Positions 53,135 to 63,262 of a stretch of DNA of 64,000 nucleotides are shown one piece after another. The notes below the pieces were generated by a model that was given only the letters and a program-made list of their open reading frames with translations, had not been told where the DNA came from and did no database searches. This DNA is from CAYMMX01 sp964391675 (GTDB taxonomy: Bacteria > Cyanobacteriota > Vampirovibrionia > Gastranaerophilales > Gastranaerophilaceae): assembly GCA_964391675.1 (NCBI GenBank), contig CAYMMX010000006.1, forward strand, positions 37,827 through 101,826, given 5' to 3'. The first letter of the stretch is position 1; each line of letters starts with the position of its first letter. A program made the position numbers and the translations under genes.

Positions 53135-55612
53135 TTAGTATATCTGATGAACAGATTCGTCACCTAATAACATTATAACATGTTTTAATTCATTTTTAAA
53201 GTCCCATGGGGCTTTAATATTAGACGCTCTTTCCCATATTACAATGTCAAGAGTATTATGCTTGCCTAAGAATTCATTTATCAGATAAAATTTTTCCTGT
53301 AATGCTTTGTCCTGACTGTTTTTTAAATATCTTCCTATTTTAATTCCGTTTAAAAATATTGTTGCTCTATCGTATGGGAAATCTTTAAACATTAAATATT
53401 TTGAAAAAATAACATTATCTTTAAATTCAATATCAAAAGACGATGAAAGTTTTACTAAGTAAGGATTAACGCTTTCTCCAAAATCACCTCTTTCAAAAGA
53501 TAATTTTTCTTGAACACTAAATTCAATTTCACAATCAGGATTAACAGCAAACCCAACCAATCCTCTCGGATGATTTGTTTCACCCGAAAAACCTTTATCA
53601 AAACCTAAATTTTGAACAAGTATCGTTAATTCATTTCGTTCAAGATTCAAAATGGTTTCATCTAAAGGTATACAAATTGTTTCTTCAATTTGCTGAAGTT
53701 TCTCATATTTATAGCTGTTTCTGTTTAGAACTTCTTTTGCATTTACATAAACAGAAAATAAATGTCTTGCACTTAATGTAATTTCTTTTACAACTTTTGG
53801 TATTTTAGCTTTATACCAAATAAATTCATCATACTTTCCAACAGAAAGACTATCTGTTTGTTTCTTAACTTTATCCCAATTAGAATAATTATATCCGGTA
53901 TCAATTTCCGGTGCACAAAAACTAACTTCAAAATCTTTTAACTCAATTATTTTTGACTCTTGTTCAAATTTAAAATATTTTTTAGAAAATCCGTTAATCA
54001 AATCAAAATAAGCAACTTCTGTTGTCTTTGAAAGCGCAATTCTACCGTTAGAATAAACAAAATCCGAATTAAAAATAACTCTGTCATTTATAATCCAAGT
54101 CTTATCAGCAAGTTCTTTTGTCAAAAATAAAAATTGAGTAGTCTTGCCATCTTTTTCATATTTTAAATTCTCATAATTTTGTTTATTCGCAGAAATTTTA
54201 ATCTTTTCTCCGTTAACATTCAAATATATATTTGAATCTTTATTTGAAATAATAAAAACAACTTCTTCATTCTCATTTCTAACTCGTGCAAAAATCTCGG
54301 CATCAGAAAACTCTATCTTACAAGTATTTAACTGTAAATTTTCGGGAATAATTTTCATATCATAAGGATTAATAGAAAAATCAAAAGAATTAATTGAAGA
54401 TTCTAGCTTTTCGGGGTTCATGTTTCTTATAAATAACCAATTACAATTATTTTCATAATCTTTTCTTCTTACAGCGTAAATATCTTGCCCCAAATCTAAG
54501 TTTTCACGTTCACCTGTATCTGTAAGTCCAAATGAATTTAAAAAATAATTAATAGCTTTTGCTCTATAAAAATTGGGATGAATATTCCCATATTCATCAA
54601 TTCCTGCGGTAAATTCATAACTTGTGTAAACTTCGTCACACGCCAAATCATCCCAAGAAGTCCCCCCAATTGCCATATAATGATTAAACATTGTACATCC
54701 TTGTGATATAGCCGTTTTAGTCATTATATTTATATGTTCATCACCTAAAGCTTCTCGCATTGCGCTATAACCGATTCCATCCCATTTATCAAACCAACCG
54801 CCCTGCATTTCTGCTATAAAGATGGGGGCATTTTCTTTTACAGAACGAACCATATCTTCAAGATTATCTACTGTATCAAAACAAAAATGATCTTGTTTCC
54901 AATTTTGATTTGGATTTATATATGGATAAATATCACAAGCATAAATATCAATTATATCTGCCCAAAGACCTGCATTATAAGCATCATTATGAAAAATAGG
55001 GCATTTGATACCTCTATCACGAGCCATTTTATACAGTTCCTGCATATACTCTTCATTCATATCATCTGTTGCATATTCGTTTTCTATTTGGAATGCAATT
55101 ACATTATCAAACTTATTAATTATAGGAATAGTTTTGTCATACCATTCATTTATAAATTTCATGTACTCTGGCGAATAATGATATTCTGAGCCTATTCTGT
55201 TTCTCGGAATAACATTTTTATCTCTTAATACCCAAAAAGGCAATCCACCAGCATTAACTTCTGCATTAATAAATGGACCGGGACGGGCAATAACAAAAAG
55301 ACCAACCTCTTTTGCAACCTCTAAAATTTCTGTTACATCTTTTATTCCGTTAAAATCGTATTCATGCTCATTTCTTGAATGATAATTAGCATTAAAATAA
55401 AAATCAACCGTATTATATCCGGCTGCTTTCAATTTCATGAATCTATCTTTAGCAGCATGCACTCCCGGAGTTCTGAAATAATGAAAAGCTCCGCTTCTTA
55501 TAAACACTCGATTACCATCAATTATTAATGAGCTCTTGTCAAAATTTATCTGCATTTCTCTATTCTGCAATATTTTTTGAATTTTTGCAAATTTTTTGAA
55601 ATCTGTTAACAT
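53135..55612 (-). CDS. GH35-family beta-galactosidase-like protein
   Basis: 825 residues without signal peptide, so cytoplasmic. The catalytic barrel starts at INFDKSSLIIDGNRVFIRSGAFHYFR; RPGPFINAEVNAGGLPFWVL follows. The acid/base glutamate is E179 in FQIENEY and the nucleophile E268 in FIAEMQGGWFDKWDG. Beta-sandwich domains fill 380-825. It releases terminal beta-galactose from imported oligosaccharides. The alternative start M20 (55555) is possible; neither has a strong ribosome-binding site. It is divergent from murF. Confidence 0.88.
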   Translation of the reverse strand: MLTDFKKFAKIQKILQNREMQINFDKSSLIIDGNRVFIRSGAFHYFRTPGVHAAKDRFMKLKAAGYNTVDFYFNANYHSRNEHEYDFNGIKDVTEILEVAKEVGLFVIARPGPFINAEVNAGGLPFWVLRDKNVIPRNRIGSEYHYSPEYMKFINEWYDKTIPIINKFDNVIAFQIENEYATDDMNEEYMQELYKMARDRGIKCPIFHNDAYNAGLWADIIDIYACDIYPYINPNQNWKQDHFCFDTVDNLEDMVRSVKENAPIFIAEMQGGWFDKWDGIGYSAMREALGDEHINIMTKTAISQGCTMFNHYMAIGGTSWDDLACDEVYTSYEFTAGIDEYGNIHPNFYRAKAINYFLNSFGLTDTGERENLDLGQDIYAVRRKDYENNCNWLFIRNMNPEKLESSINSFDFSINPYDMKIIPENLQLNTCKIEFSDAEIFARVRNENEEVVFIISNKDSNIYLNVNGEKIKISANKQNYENLKYEKDGKTTQFLFLTKELADKTWIINDRVIFNSDFVYSNGRIALSKTTEVAYFDLINGFSKKYFKFEQESKIIELKDFEVSFCAPEIDTGYNYSNWDKVKKQTDSLSVGKYDEFIWYKAKIPKVVKEITLSARHLFSVYVNAKEVLNRNSYKYEKLQQIEETICIPLDETILNLERNELTILVQNLGFDKGFSGETNHPRGLVGFAVNPDCEIEFSVQEKLSFERGDFGESVNPYLVKLSSSFDIEFKDNVIFSKYLMFKDFPYDRATIFLNGIKIGRYLKNSQDKALQEKFYLINEFLGKHNTLDIVIWERASNIKAPWDFKNELKHVIMLLGDESVHQIY

Positions 55613-55634
55613 TAATGATTTTTTGGATTAAAAT
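55606..55634 (+). promoter_or_regulatory. Promoter of the murF operon (leaderless type)
   Basis: TTAACA (55606-55611), a 17-bp spacer, TAAAAT (55629-55634), then AATAAA and the murF ATG at 55641. Its -35 overlaps the first codons of the divergent galactosidase gene, so the two promoters interlock. Confidence 0.7.
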
Positions 55635-55640
55635 AATAAA

Positions 55641-56990
55641 ATGGAATTGAATTTAAAAGAAATTTTGAAAGCTACTAAAGCTAAAATACTTAAAAATGAA
55701 ACAGACGAAAATACTAAATTTAACTTTTCGACAGATACAAGAACAATAAAAAAAGGTGAAATATACCTACCTTTAAAAGGTGAATTTTTTGATGGTGAAA
55801 AATTTATTAAAAAGGCTTTAGAAGCAGGTGCTGCCGGGTTTTTTTGTACAGAAGAAAAAAATTTATTAGGAAATGAAAAATCTAATCTGATTTTGAAAGT
55901 TAATAATACATTAATTACTTATTTGGAATTAGCGCGATTTTGCAAACGCAAAATTGCACCCAAAACTATTGCAATAACAGGAAGTAGCGGAAAAACAACA
56001 ACAAAGGAAATGGCATTTTGTGTCGCTAAGGAGAAATTCACAACACACAAGTCAGAGCTAAACTATAATAATGAAATTGGTTTATGTAAAACAATGTTAT
56101 CTATGCCGGAAAAAACTGAAGTTTTAATTTTAGAAATGGGAATGAGAGGTTTAGGGGAAATTGAATTGTTGTCAAAATATTCAGAACCGGATATTGGGAT
56201 AATTTCAAATGTGGGTTCCGCACATATAGGACGTTTGGGTTCAAAAGAAAATATTGCAAAAGCTAAATGCGAAATTATTAACCATATAAAAAATAATGGG
56301 ACACTAATAGCAAATGATGATGAATTTATTAAGGCACAGCAATGTAACAATACTGAAATACAAAATATTTATTTTTCTTTAGCTTCTGCAAAAATTTTAA
56401 AACGTTCCATTGGTCATTCGATATTTAAATACAAAGGATTTGAATATGAATTAAATATCGAAGGTGATTATAATATTCAAAATGCCCTTGCCGTAATTGA
56501 AATGGGAAAAAAATTAGGATTATCTGAAGATATAATAGCAAAAGGTCTAAAAAACTACTCTCCCATAGAAAAACGCTGGGAAATAGAAAATATTAAAGGT
56601 TTTAAAGTAATAAATGACAGCTATAATGCAAATCCCGAATCAATGCAGGCAGCTATTAAAACAGCTATGGATATATATATACCTTCGCTAACGTTAGTAT
56701 TAGGTGACATGGGTGAACTTGGGAATGAAGAAATTAAATATCATAAAGAAATTGGCGATTTCCTTGCTCAAAATTATATAGAAGGTATTAGTATTATTAC
56801 TGTCGGAAAACTTGCAAATCAAATATCAAAGGTTTTAGAAAAAAAAGGTATTTATTCTAAAAATTTTAATGATAATATTAATACAGCACAATATATCTTA
56901 AAAAACATAAAACCTGAATCAACTATTATATTAAAAGCTTCTCGTTCTATGAAATTTGAAGAAATAATAAATGAAATGAAGAAAAACTAA
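55641..56990 (+). CDS. murF: UDP-MurNAc-tripeptide D-alanyl-D-alanine ligase
   Basis: 449 residues. FSTDTRTIKKGEIYLPLKGEFFDG is the N-terminal substrate domain; TGSSGKTTTKE is the P-loop; MGMRGLGEIELLSKYSEPDIGIISNVGSAHIGRLGS and INDSYNANPESMQAA are the Mur ligase core and C-domain marks. It adds D-Ala-D-Ala to the precursor. First gene of a co-directional wall operon. Confidence 0.96.
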   Translation: MELNLKEILKATKAKILKNETDENTKFNFSTDTRTIKKGEIYLPLKGEFFDGEKFIKKALEAGAAGFFCTEEKNLLGNEKSNLILKVNNTLITYLELARFCKRKIAPKTIAITGSSGKTTTKEMAFCVAKEKFTTHKSELNYNNEIGLCKTMLSMPEKTEVLILEMGMRGLGEIELLSKYSEPDIGIISNVGSAHIGRLGSKENIAKAKCEIINHIKNNGTLIANDDEFIKAQQCNNTEIQNIYFSLASAKILKRSIGHSIFKYKGFEYELNIEGDYNIQNALAVIEMGKKLGLSEDIIAKGLKNYSPIEKRWEIENIKGFKVINDSYNANPESMQAAIKTAMDIYIPSLTLVLGDMGELGNEEIKYHKEIGDFLAQNYIEGISIITVGKLANQISKVLEKKGIYSKNFNDNINTAQYILKNIKPESTIILKASRSMKFEEIINEMKKN

Positions 56991-57033
56991 TTTTGAAAGG
57001 GGCGAAGTTAAATTCGTTAAAAGGTAAATATAT

Positions 57034-57990
57034 ATGATAATGATAACAGTAGCATTTCTTTTAGGACTTATATTTTGTCTTCTTTTTGGTGTACCATATA
57101 TTGAATTTTTAATGAAAAATCAATACACTCAATACATAAAAGATGTTGCGCCTGAAACACATAAAGAAAAATCTGGAACACCCACAACCGGAGGAGTATT
57201 TATTGTTGGAGCAATAATAATTTCTTCTATAATATCCTTACTATTAGCTGAAAAATTAACTCCTATATCCTTAATTGTATTGATAACATTACTATTTTAT
57301 ACTCTTGCAGGTTATCAGGATGATATCCTAAAAATAAAAGGCAAAGCAAATAAAGGATTATCAGCTAAAGGTAAATTAATGAGACAAATTGGTATAGCCT
57401 TGTTACCGGCACTATACATTACAATGACAGGAAACACTTCTATTGATATCGGTGGAATAAATTTTAATTTATATTGGTTATACCCTGTATTAGCAGTATT
57501 TCTAATCACCGGATTTTCTAATGCATTTAATTTAACAGATGGATTAGACGGGCTTGCGGCCTCAGTGGGAGTTCCTGTTTTCTTAGCAATAGTAGCAATA
57601 ACACAAATGAAATTTACACCCGAAATAGCAATTATAGCCGCTTCTACAGCAGGAGCACTTTTAGGGTTCCTTAGATATAACAGTGCAAAAGCACTGGTTT
57701 TTATGGGAGATACCGGTTCTTTGGCAATCGGAGGGTTACTTGGGACACTTGCCGTTATGGGAAAAATAGAATTTTTTATTCTTATAATTGCAGGAGTATT
57801 TGTAATAGAAACATTATCAGTAATAATTCAAGTAGCAAGTTTTAAAAGAACAGGAAAAAGGGTTTTTAAAATGGCTCCTTTGCATCATCATTTTGAACTT
57901 GAAGGTTGGAGTGAGAAAAAAATAGTTGATTACTTTACCGTATTTTCTATTATGTTCTCAATACTTGCTGTTTTTGTTTTTATGAGCTAA
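57034..57990 (+). CDS. mraY: Phospho-MurNAc-pentapeptide transferase
   Basis: 318 residues, about ten membrane segments. HKEKSGTPTTGGV, YQDDILKIKGKANKGLSAKGKL, NLTDGLDGLA and the histidine block HHHFELEGWSEKKIVDYF are the four catalytic loops. It makes lipid I from UDP-MurNAc-pentapeptide and undecaprenyl phosphate. Confidence 0.97.
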   Translation: MIMITVAFLLGLIFCLLFGVPYIEFLMKNQYTQYIKDVAPETHKEKSGTPTTGGVFIVGAIIISSIISLLLAEKLTPISLIVLITLLFYTLAGYQDDILKIKGKANKGLSAKGKLMRQIGIALLPALYITMTGNTSIDIGGINFNLYWLYPVLAVFLITGFSNAFNLTDGLDGLAASVGVPVFLAIVAITQMKFTPEIAIIAASTAGALLGFLRYNSAKALVFMGDTGSLAIGGLLGTLAVMGKIEFFILIIAGVFVIETLSVIIQVASFKRTGKRVFKMAPLHHHFELEGWSEKKIVDYFTVFSIMFSILAVFVFMS

Positions 57991-58012
57991 AAATAGACTA
58001 GGGGAGATAGAG

Positions 58013-59383
58013 TTGAATTGGTATAATAAAAAAGTATTAATACTCGGCTTGTCAAAAAGTGGAATTTCAGCTGCAAAATACTTAAACAAACATGGCGCTG
58101 ATGTTTTTATAACAGAACTTAAAAAAAACAGTAATGAAGATAATATAAAAATTCAAGAACTTAATAAATTAGGAATTCAAGTTGAAACAGGTGGGCATTC
58201 AAAGGATTTTATTAATAACTCATACATTGCTGTCACAAGCCCCGGAATACCACCTTCAAGTGAAATTTTCAAAATGCTTAAAAATGAAAATATTCCTATA
58301 ATTTCTGAAATAGAACTCGCATATAAAGAAGGTACAAAGCCATTTATTGCAGTAACCGGAACAAATGGAAAAACAACAACTACAGCATTAATATCACATA
58401 TCTTGAGTGAAGAATTTAAAGCCCCTGCTTGCGGGAACATAGGAAACCCTCCTTGTGATTTAATTGACGAAGATATAGATTATTTTATCTGTGAAATGAG
58501 CTCCTACCAAATAGCCCTGAGTAACTCTATTCAACCTCAAATAGCCTGTTGGCTTAATTTTACACCAGATCATCTTGAATGGCATGAGGGACTGGAAAAT
58601 TATTTTGAGGCAAAAGCAAAACTTTTTAAAAGTCCTCAAAATCCTGCTTTTGCAATATTTAACGGTAGTGATGAAAAATTACTGGAGTTTTCTAAAACTT
58701 GTCCGAGTGATGTTTTTCTTTTTGCAAAAGAAACTGATGGAAATTGTTGTTATATAAAAGATAATTCTATATATTTTAAAAGAAAAAAGAACTTGTCATT
58801 AGCAAAAGAGGAATTTATTATTGATATTAAGGACTCTCCATTAGTTGGGGAACATAATTATCAAAACATAATGTGCGCAGTAATTGTTGCAAAAATTATT
58901 GGACTAGACAATGAAAAAATTAAATCAGCAATTAAATCCTTTAAAGCACCGCCTCATAGACTTGAATTTGTTAGAAATTATAAAGGAATTAATTTTTATA
59001 ACGATTCTAAAGCTACAAATCCCGAAGCTGCAATTGTAGCAATTAAATCTTTTAATAATACCAATGTAATACTAATTGCCGGGGGCAGGGATAAAAATAC
59101 AAATCTGACTGAATTTTGCAAAGAAATAAAAGACCATATCAAAACTGTAATATTAATTGGAGAAGCTGCTGAAAGATTTGCACAAAACTTGAATAAGAAT
59201 GGTTTTAATAATATAATTTTTGAAAGGTCAACTGATAAAGGGCTGGAAAATGCTATTGATAAGGCAATAGAACTAAACCCTCAGGTAATTCTTCTATCAC
59301 CTGCCTGTGCAAGTTTTGATATGTTTACAAGTTATGAAAATCGAGGAGAAATTTTTAAAGAATATGTCTTATCAAAGAATTAG
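58013..59383 (+). CDS. murD: UDP-MurNAc-L-alanine:D-glutamate ligase
   Basis: 456 residues from TTG 58013, after AGGGGAGATA. VLILGLSKSGISAAKYL, VTSPGIPPSSEI, TGTNGKTTTTALI, CEMSSYQIALSN, NFTPDHLEWH, PPHRLEFV and NDSKATNPEAAI are complete. The end overlaps the ftsW start, in a different frame. Confidence 0.96.
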   Translation: MNWYNKKVLILGLSKSGISAAKYLNKHGADVFITELKKNSNEDNIKIQELNKLGIQVETGGHSKDFINNSYIAVTSPGIPPSSEIFKMLKNENIPIISEIELAYKEGTKPFIAVTGTNGKTTTTALISHILSEEFKAPACGNIGNPPCDLIDEDIDYFICEMSSYQIALSNSIQPQIACWLNFTPDHLEWHEGLENYFEAKAKLFKSPQNPAFAIFNGSDEKLLEFSKTCPSDVFLFAKETDGNCCYIKDNSIYFKRKKNLSLAKEEFIIDIKDSPLVGEHNYQNIMCAVIVAKIIGLDNEKIKSAIKSFKAPPHRLEFVRNYKGINFYNDSKATNPEAAIVAIKSFNNTNVILIAGGRDKNTNLTEFCKEIKDHIKTVILIGEAAERFAQNLNKNGFNNIIFERSTDKGLENAIDKAIELNPQVILLSPACASFDMFTSYENRGEIFKEYVLSKN

Positions 59384-60548
59384 CAACAGAAGACCATCTA
59401 ATTATGAACCTCAAATGAGTGTAATAATTTCATCTCCAGACAGAACACTTCTGGTAGTAGTTGCTTTTTTAGTAATTCTTGGTCTTATGTCAATTTTTTC
59501 AGCAAGTGCACCAAAATGTATGGAAATGGGAACAAACCCTGCAGGATTTGTTTTTAACCAATTAATTTTCTTAATTTTAGGATTAATAGGAATGAATTTT
59601 TTTACAAGATTTGACTACAAAAATCTTGTTGCGTGGACTATGCCTTTTCTGTTTTTTGTCTTACTAATGTTAATATTAGTCAATTTCACTCCTCTAGGAG
59701 TAACAGTAAACGGAGCAAGAAGATGGATTAATTTAGGACTATTCCAATTTCAGCCCTCAGAATTTGCTAAACCTGCCATAGCAATGATTCTTGCTAGTGC
59801 ATTCAATAAAAATTGTAAAATTTTTGACAGTAATAAAATGATATATTTTATACCGATTTTACTTATGATTTTTATGGTATTTAAACAACCTAATTTAAGT
59901 ATGGTTATATTATTGGGAACAATGTCATTAGTAATGTATATTAGTGCGGGAGGCTCATTAAAAACAATATGGATTGGACTTGGCACAACAGTATTTGCAA
60001 TTTTTACTGCAGGAGTAACCAACCTAATAAAACCTTACCAAATATCAAGAATTACAACTTGGCTCAATCCTGAAGCAGATCCACTAGGCGCTGGATATAA
60101 CGTAATTCAATCGCTTGTTTCTTTTGCCACAGGGGGGTTTTGGGGCGTTGGATATGGAAGTTCTAAACAAAAATTAGCATGGCTTCCTGAAGCACATACT
60201 GACTTTATTTTTGCGGTAATAGGAGAAGAACTGGGTTTCATCGGTTGCTTACTGGTTATTGGATTATTCTGGACATTAATTCATAGAGGTCTTTTAATCG
60301 CTTCAAGATGCCCTGATATGTACGGTAAATTACTTGCAATAGGAATAACTTATTCTATAGGTTTTCAGGCTTTTTTGAATATGAGCGTAGCAAGTTCTTT
60401 CCTTCCTGCAACAGGTGTTCCATTACCTTTTATAAGCTATGGCGGGTCTTCTTTAATGGTTTCAATGTGGATGATCGGAATATTATTAAACATATCAAAA
60501 AAACGAGTTAAGAAAATTAGGGTTCAATCTAATGTCAGATACTTATGA
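59364..60548 (+). CDS. ftsW: Cell-division peptidoglycan polymerase FtsW (SEDS family)
   Basis: About 394 residues with start ATG 59364 (MSYQRISNRRPSNYEP). Ten membrane segments are expected. GARRWINLGLFQFQPSEFAKPA, the loop QISRITTWLNPEADPLGAGYNVIQSLVSFATGGFWGVGYGSSKQKLAWLPEAHTDFIFAVIGEELGF and the C-terminal VPLPFISYGGSSLMVSMWMIGILLNI are the SEDS signatures, including the catalytic Asp of HTDF. Overlaps both neighbours by about 20 bases. Confidence 0.95.
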   Translation: MSYQRISNRRPSNYEPQMSVIISSPDRTLLVVVAFLVILGLMSIFSASAPKCMEMGTNPAGFVFNQLIFLILGLIGMNFFTRFDYKNLVAWTMPFLFFVLLMLILVNFTPLGVTVNGARRWINLGLFQFQPSEFAKPAIAMILASAFNKNCKIFDSNKMIYFIPILLMIFMVFKQPNLSMVILLGTMSLVMYISAGGSLKTIWIGLGTTVFAIFTAGVTNLIKPYQISRITTWLNPEADPLGAGYNVIQSLVSFATGGFWGVGYGSSKQKLAWLPEAHTDFIFAVIGEELGFIGCLLVIGLFWTLIHRGLLIASRCPDMYGKLLAIGITYSIGFQAFLNMSVASSFLPATGVPLPFISYGGSSLMVSMWMIGILLNISKKRVKKIRVQSNVRYL

Positions 60549-61665
60549 TAATCAAAAAAAATATATATATTTTATAACGGGTGGCGGTACAGGCGGTCAT
60601 ATTTATCCTGCTATTTCAGTTTATGAAAAATTAAGAAAAGATCCTGAAACAAAAGAAATTTATTATATAGGAAATCCTAAAAATTTAGAATATGAAATAA
60701 CGCAAAAACTTGGCTATAAATTTCTGGGAGTAAAAATTTCAGCAATGCCTAGAAAATTTGGGTTTAAACTTATAAAGTGGCTATTTGAATTTCAAATGGC
60801 AATATTCAAAGCATTATTTTACATAAAAAAATATAAACCTAATGCCATTTTCGGTACAGGAGGTTATGTTTCAGCACCGGCACTTTTTGCAGGTGGACTT
60901 GATGGAACTCCGTATATGATACATGATTGCGATGCCCATCCTGGAATAGTATCTAAATACATAGCTCCAAGTGCACAATGTGTTTCACTTGCCTTTGAAA
61001 GTTCAAAGAAATATATAACATCGAAAAATATTTACATAAATGGAAATCCTATTAGAGAAGAATTCAAGAATTTATCAAAAGAGGAAGCAAAAAAAATTCT
61101 TGGATTAGAAGATAAAACAACTATTTGTATTATGGGAGGTTCTCAAGGAGCAAAATCAATTAATATGGCAACCGTTGAAATATTAAAAACTTTATCTTTG
61201 GAACATAATTTACAGATAATTTTTCAAACAGGAAAAAAGAATTATGAAATAACTCTTAACAGGCTAAAACAAATTTACCCTGAATTTTTACAAGATAAAA
61301 ATATTATAGTTAAACCATATTTTGATAACATGGTTGCTGTTTTAAAAGCAAGTGATATAGCTGTATCACGTGCAGGATCTTTAAGCCTTTCTGAACTTTG
61401 TGCATGCGCAATCGCATCTGTTTTGATACCATATCCACATGCAGCAGCAGATCATCAAAGAAAAAACGCTGAATTCATGGTTGAAAAAAAAGCTGCACTT
61501 TATTTAGAAGATGCAGATACAACAAAAGATACATTATTAATTGCCATTGAGCAGCTTTTAGATAATCCTGAAAAATTAAAAAATATACAAAAAAATGCAT
61601 TTACCCTTGCAAGACTTGATGCTACTCAGAACATTGTTAGTCAACTTAAAGGCATTACACAATGA
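60532..61665 (+). CDS. murG: Lipid II synthase (UDP-GlcNAc transferase) MurG
   Basis: 377 residues. ITGGGTGGHIYPAISVYEKL binds the lipid-phosphate side. IFGTGGYVSAPALFAGGL, HDCDAHPGIVSKYIAPSA, GGSQGAKSINMATVEIL and SRAGSLSLSELCACAIASVLIPYPHAAADHQRKNAEFM complete the family. It transfers GlcNAc to lipid I. The stop overlaps the folC start (ATGA). Confidence 0.97.
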   Translation: MSDTYDNQKKYIYFITGGGTGGHIYPAISVYEKLRKDPETKEIYYIGNPKNLEYEITQKLGYKFLGVKISAMPRKFGFKLIKWLFEFQMAIFKALFYIKKYKPNAIFGTGGYVSAPALFAGGLDGTPYMIHDCDAHPGIVSKYIAPSAQCVSLAFESSKKYITSKNIYINGNPIREEFKNLSKEEAKKILGLEDKTTICIMGGSQGAKSINMATVEILKTLSLEHNLQIIFQTGKKNYEITLNRLKQIYPEFLQDKNIIVKPYFDNMVAVLKASDIAVSRAGSLSLSELCACAIASVLIPYPHAAADHQRKNAEFMVEKKAALYLEDADTTKDTLLIAIEQLLDNPEKLKNIQKNAFTLARLDATQNIVSQLKGITQ

Positions 61666-62840
61666 CTTTTAAAAAAGCAATTGATATTCTAACCTCACAA
61701 GATAAGTTTCATATAAAACTGGGCCTTGAAAGAGTAAAGCAGATTCTCAATTTAATTGATAATCCTCAAGACAAACTTAATATTATTCATGTTGCAGGTA
61801 CAAACGGTAAAGGTTCTGTTTGTGCAATACTAAGTTCAATTTTAAGTGTAAATAAGTTAAAAACAGGTCTTTTTACAAGTCCACATGTTTTTGAATATAC
61901 AGAAAGAATAAAAATTAATAATAAAAAAATTTCTAAAGATGATTTTGCCCGACTTATAATTGAAATTACCGAGCTATCAAAAAATAATAATATATATTTA
62001 ACAGAATTTGAAATTTTAACTGTTGTTGCCTTTAAACATTTCCAAAATAATAATGTAGATTTAGTTATTTTAGAAACCGGTCTTGGAGGAAGGTTAGATG
62101 CGACAAATATTATTAAAAAAAATATTTGCTCAGTAATTACAAGCATAAACCTTGACCATACAGAAAGATTAGGAGAAACCATAGATAAAATTGCATTTGA
62201 AAAAGCAGGAATTATAAAAAGCAAATCACCTGTATTAATCAGTAATAAAAATCTTGGCTACAGTATAATTGAAAAGATTGCCAAACAAAAAAAATCAAAA
62301 ATTATTCTACCTCAATCTATTAATAAAAACTATCATAATTTGTTATCGTTAAAAGGGGATTATCAAAAAGAAAATCTTGCACTTGCTATCACTGTAATTA
62401 ATTTTTTAAACAAAAATAATTTTAACATTTCACAAGAATCAATTAAAACCGGATTACAAAAAGTTAAACACCCTTGTAGATTTGAATACTTAAGTAAGTA
62501 TAATATTCTTATTGATGGAGCCCATAACCCAAGTGGAACAAAAGCTTTAAGAAAAAGTCTGGATGAGAAATTTCCTAATCAAAATTTTAAATTTATTTTT
62601 GGATGCTTAAAAAATAAAGAATATACACAAATGATGAAAAATTTATTCAAAAAAAATGATGAAATTTATTTTTATACTTTTAATAATCCTAACTCATGCT
62701 CTTATAATGAACTTACAAATGCCTGTAAATATAAATCCAAATCTTACAATGAATATATAAATGATGATAAAACCTTAACTGTTATCTGTGGTTCTTTTTA
62801 TATGATAAAAGAATTATTACTAAAAATGGGTATAAAGTAG
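61662..62840 (+). CDS. folC: Folylpolyglutamate/dihydrofolate synthase-like Mur-ligase homologue
   Basis: 392 residues. HIKLGLERVKQILNLIDNPQDKLNIIHVAGTNGKGSVCAIL, TGLFTSPHVFEYTERI, ETGLGGRLDATN, SINLDHTERLGETIDKIAFEKAGIIK, and DGAHNPSGTKALRKSL follow FolC throughout. It adds glutamate to folates. It sits at the end of the wall operon instead of murC, which is not in the window. Confidence 0.92.
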   Translation: MTFKKAIDILTSQDKFHIKLGLERVKQILNLIDNPQDKLNIIHVAGTNGKGSVCAILSSILSVNKLKTGLFTSPHVFEYTERIKINNKKISKDDFARLIIEITELSKNNNIYLTEFEILTVVAFKHFQNNNVDLVILETGLGGRLDATNIIKKNICSVITSINLDHTERLGETIDKIAFEKAGIIKSKSPVLISNKNLGYSIIEKIAKQKKSKIILPQSINKNYHNLLSLKGDYQKENLALAITVINFLNKNNFNISQESIKTGLQKVKHPCRFEYLSKYNILIDGAHNPSGTKALRKSLDEKFPNQNFKFIFGCLKNKEYTQMMKNLFKKNDEIYFYTFNNPNSCSYNELTNACKYKSKSYNEYINDDKTLTVICGSFYMIKELLLKMGIK

Positions 62841-62931
62841 AATATATTTAATTATTTTGTGCAATGTTTTAATAAGAGCATCAAAGTATCATAAGGTTGT
62901 AAATCCTCAACTCTTCTGATTGCTTAGTGCT

Positions 62932-62960
62932 AACCTCCCAATTTTTTGGGAGGTTCTTTT
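62932..62960 (+). terminator. Terminator of the murF-folC operon
   Basis: AACCTCCCAA / TTGGGAGGTT with a TTTT loop, followed by CTTTTT. The remaining 62961-63262 leader holds the promoter element listed next. Confidence 0.88.
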
Positions 62961-63046
62961 TAATTACTTAATACTTTAATTGATTAAATAATTGTTAACA
63001 TTCCGTAATAATTATTTCAAAAAAGACAATAATTTAATTTGTATCT

Positions 63047-63072
63047 ACTTTATATATATAAGGGATATTTAA
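63047..63072 (+). promoter_or_regulatory. Shared AT-rich promoter-like element, copy 1
   Basis: ACTTTATATATA then TAAGGGATATTTAA. A nearly identical block lies before the paralogous gene at 63691. It does not fit the sigma-28, sigma-54 or ordinary sigma-70 consensus. It sits about 190 bases before the ATG at 63263. Confidence 0.6.
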
Positions 63073-63262
63073 TTAAAGGGTAAAATAGATTTCAAAACTA
63101 ATTTTAATTAGTTTAGTTAATGCAGGGGATTTAAAAACAATAATAATTAAATTATCTGGACAGGGGACTTATACATAGAAACTAACAAAAATAGTTATTT
63201 TGCTATTACAATAATGTAATTTTGTCAAAATAAATATTATTTGGAGTTTTAGGAGGAAATAT

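Noticed and set aside
61787..62224. Minus-strand frame inside folC
   Set aside because: Shadow of a clearly conserved gene.
63047..63072. Sigma-28 promoter recognised by the FliA-like factor
   Set aside because: The element lacks a TAAA...GCCGATAA-type arrangement, so the link to the sigma gene at 35691 is not supported.
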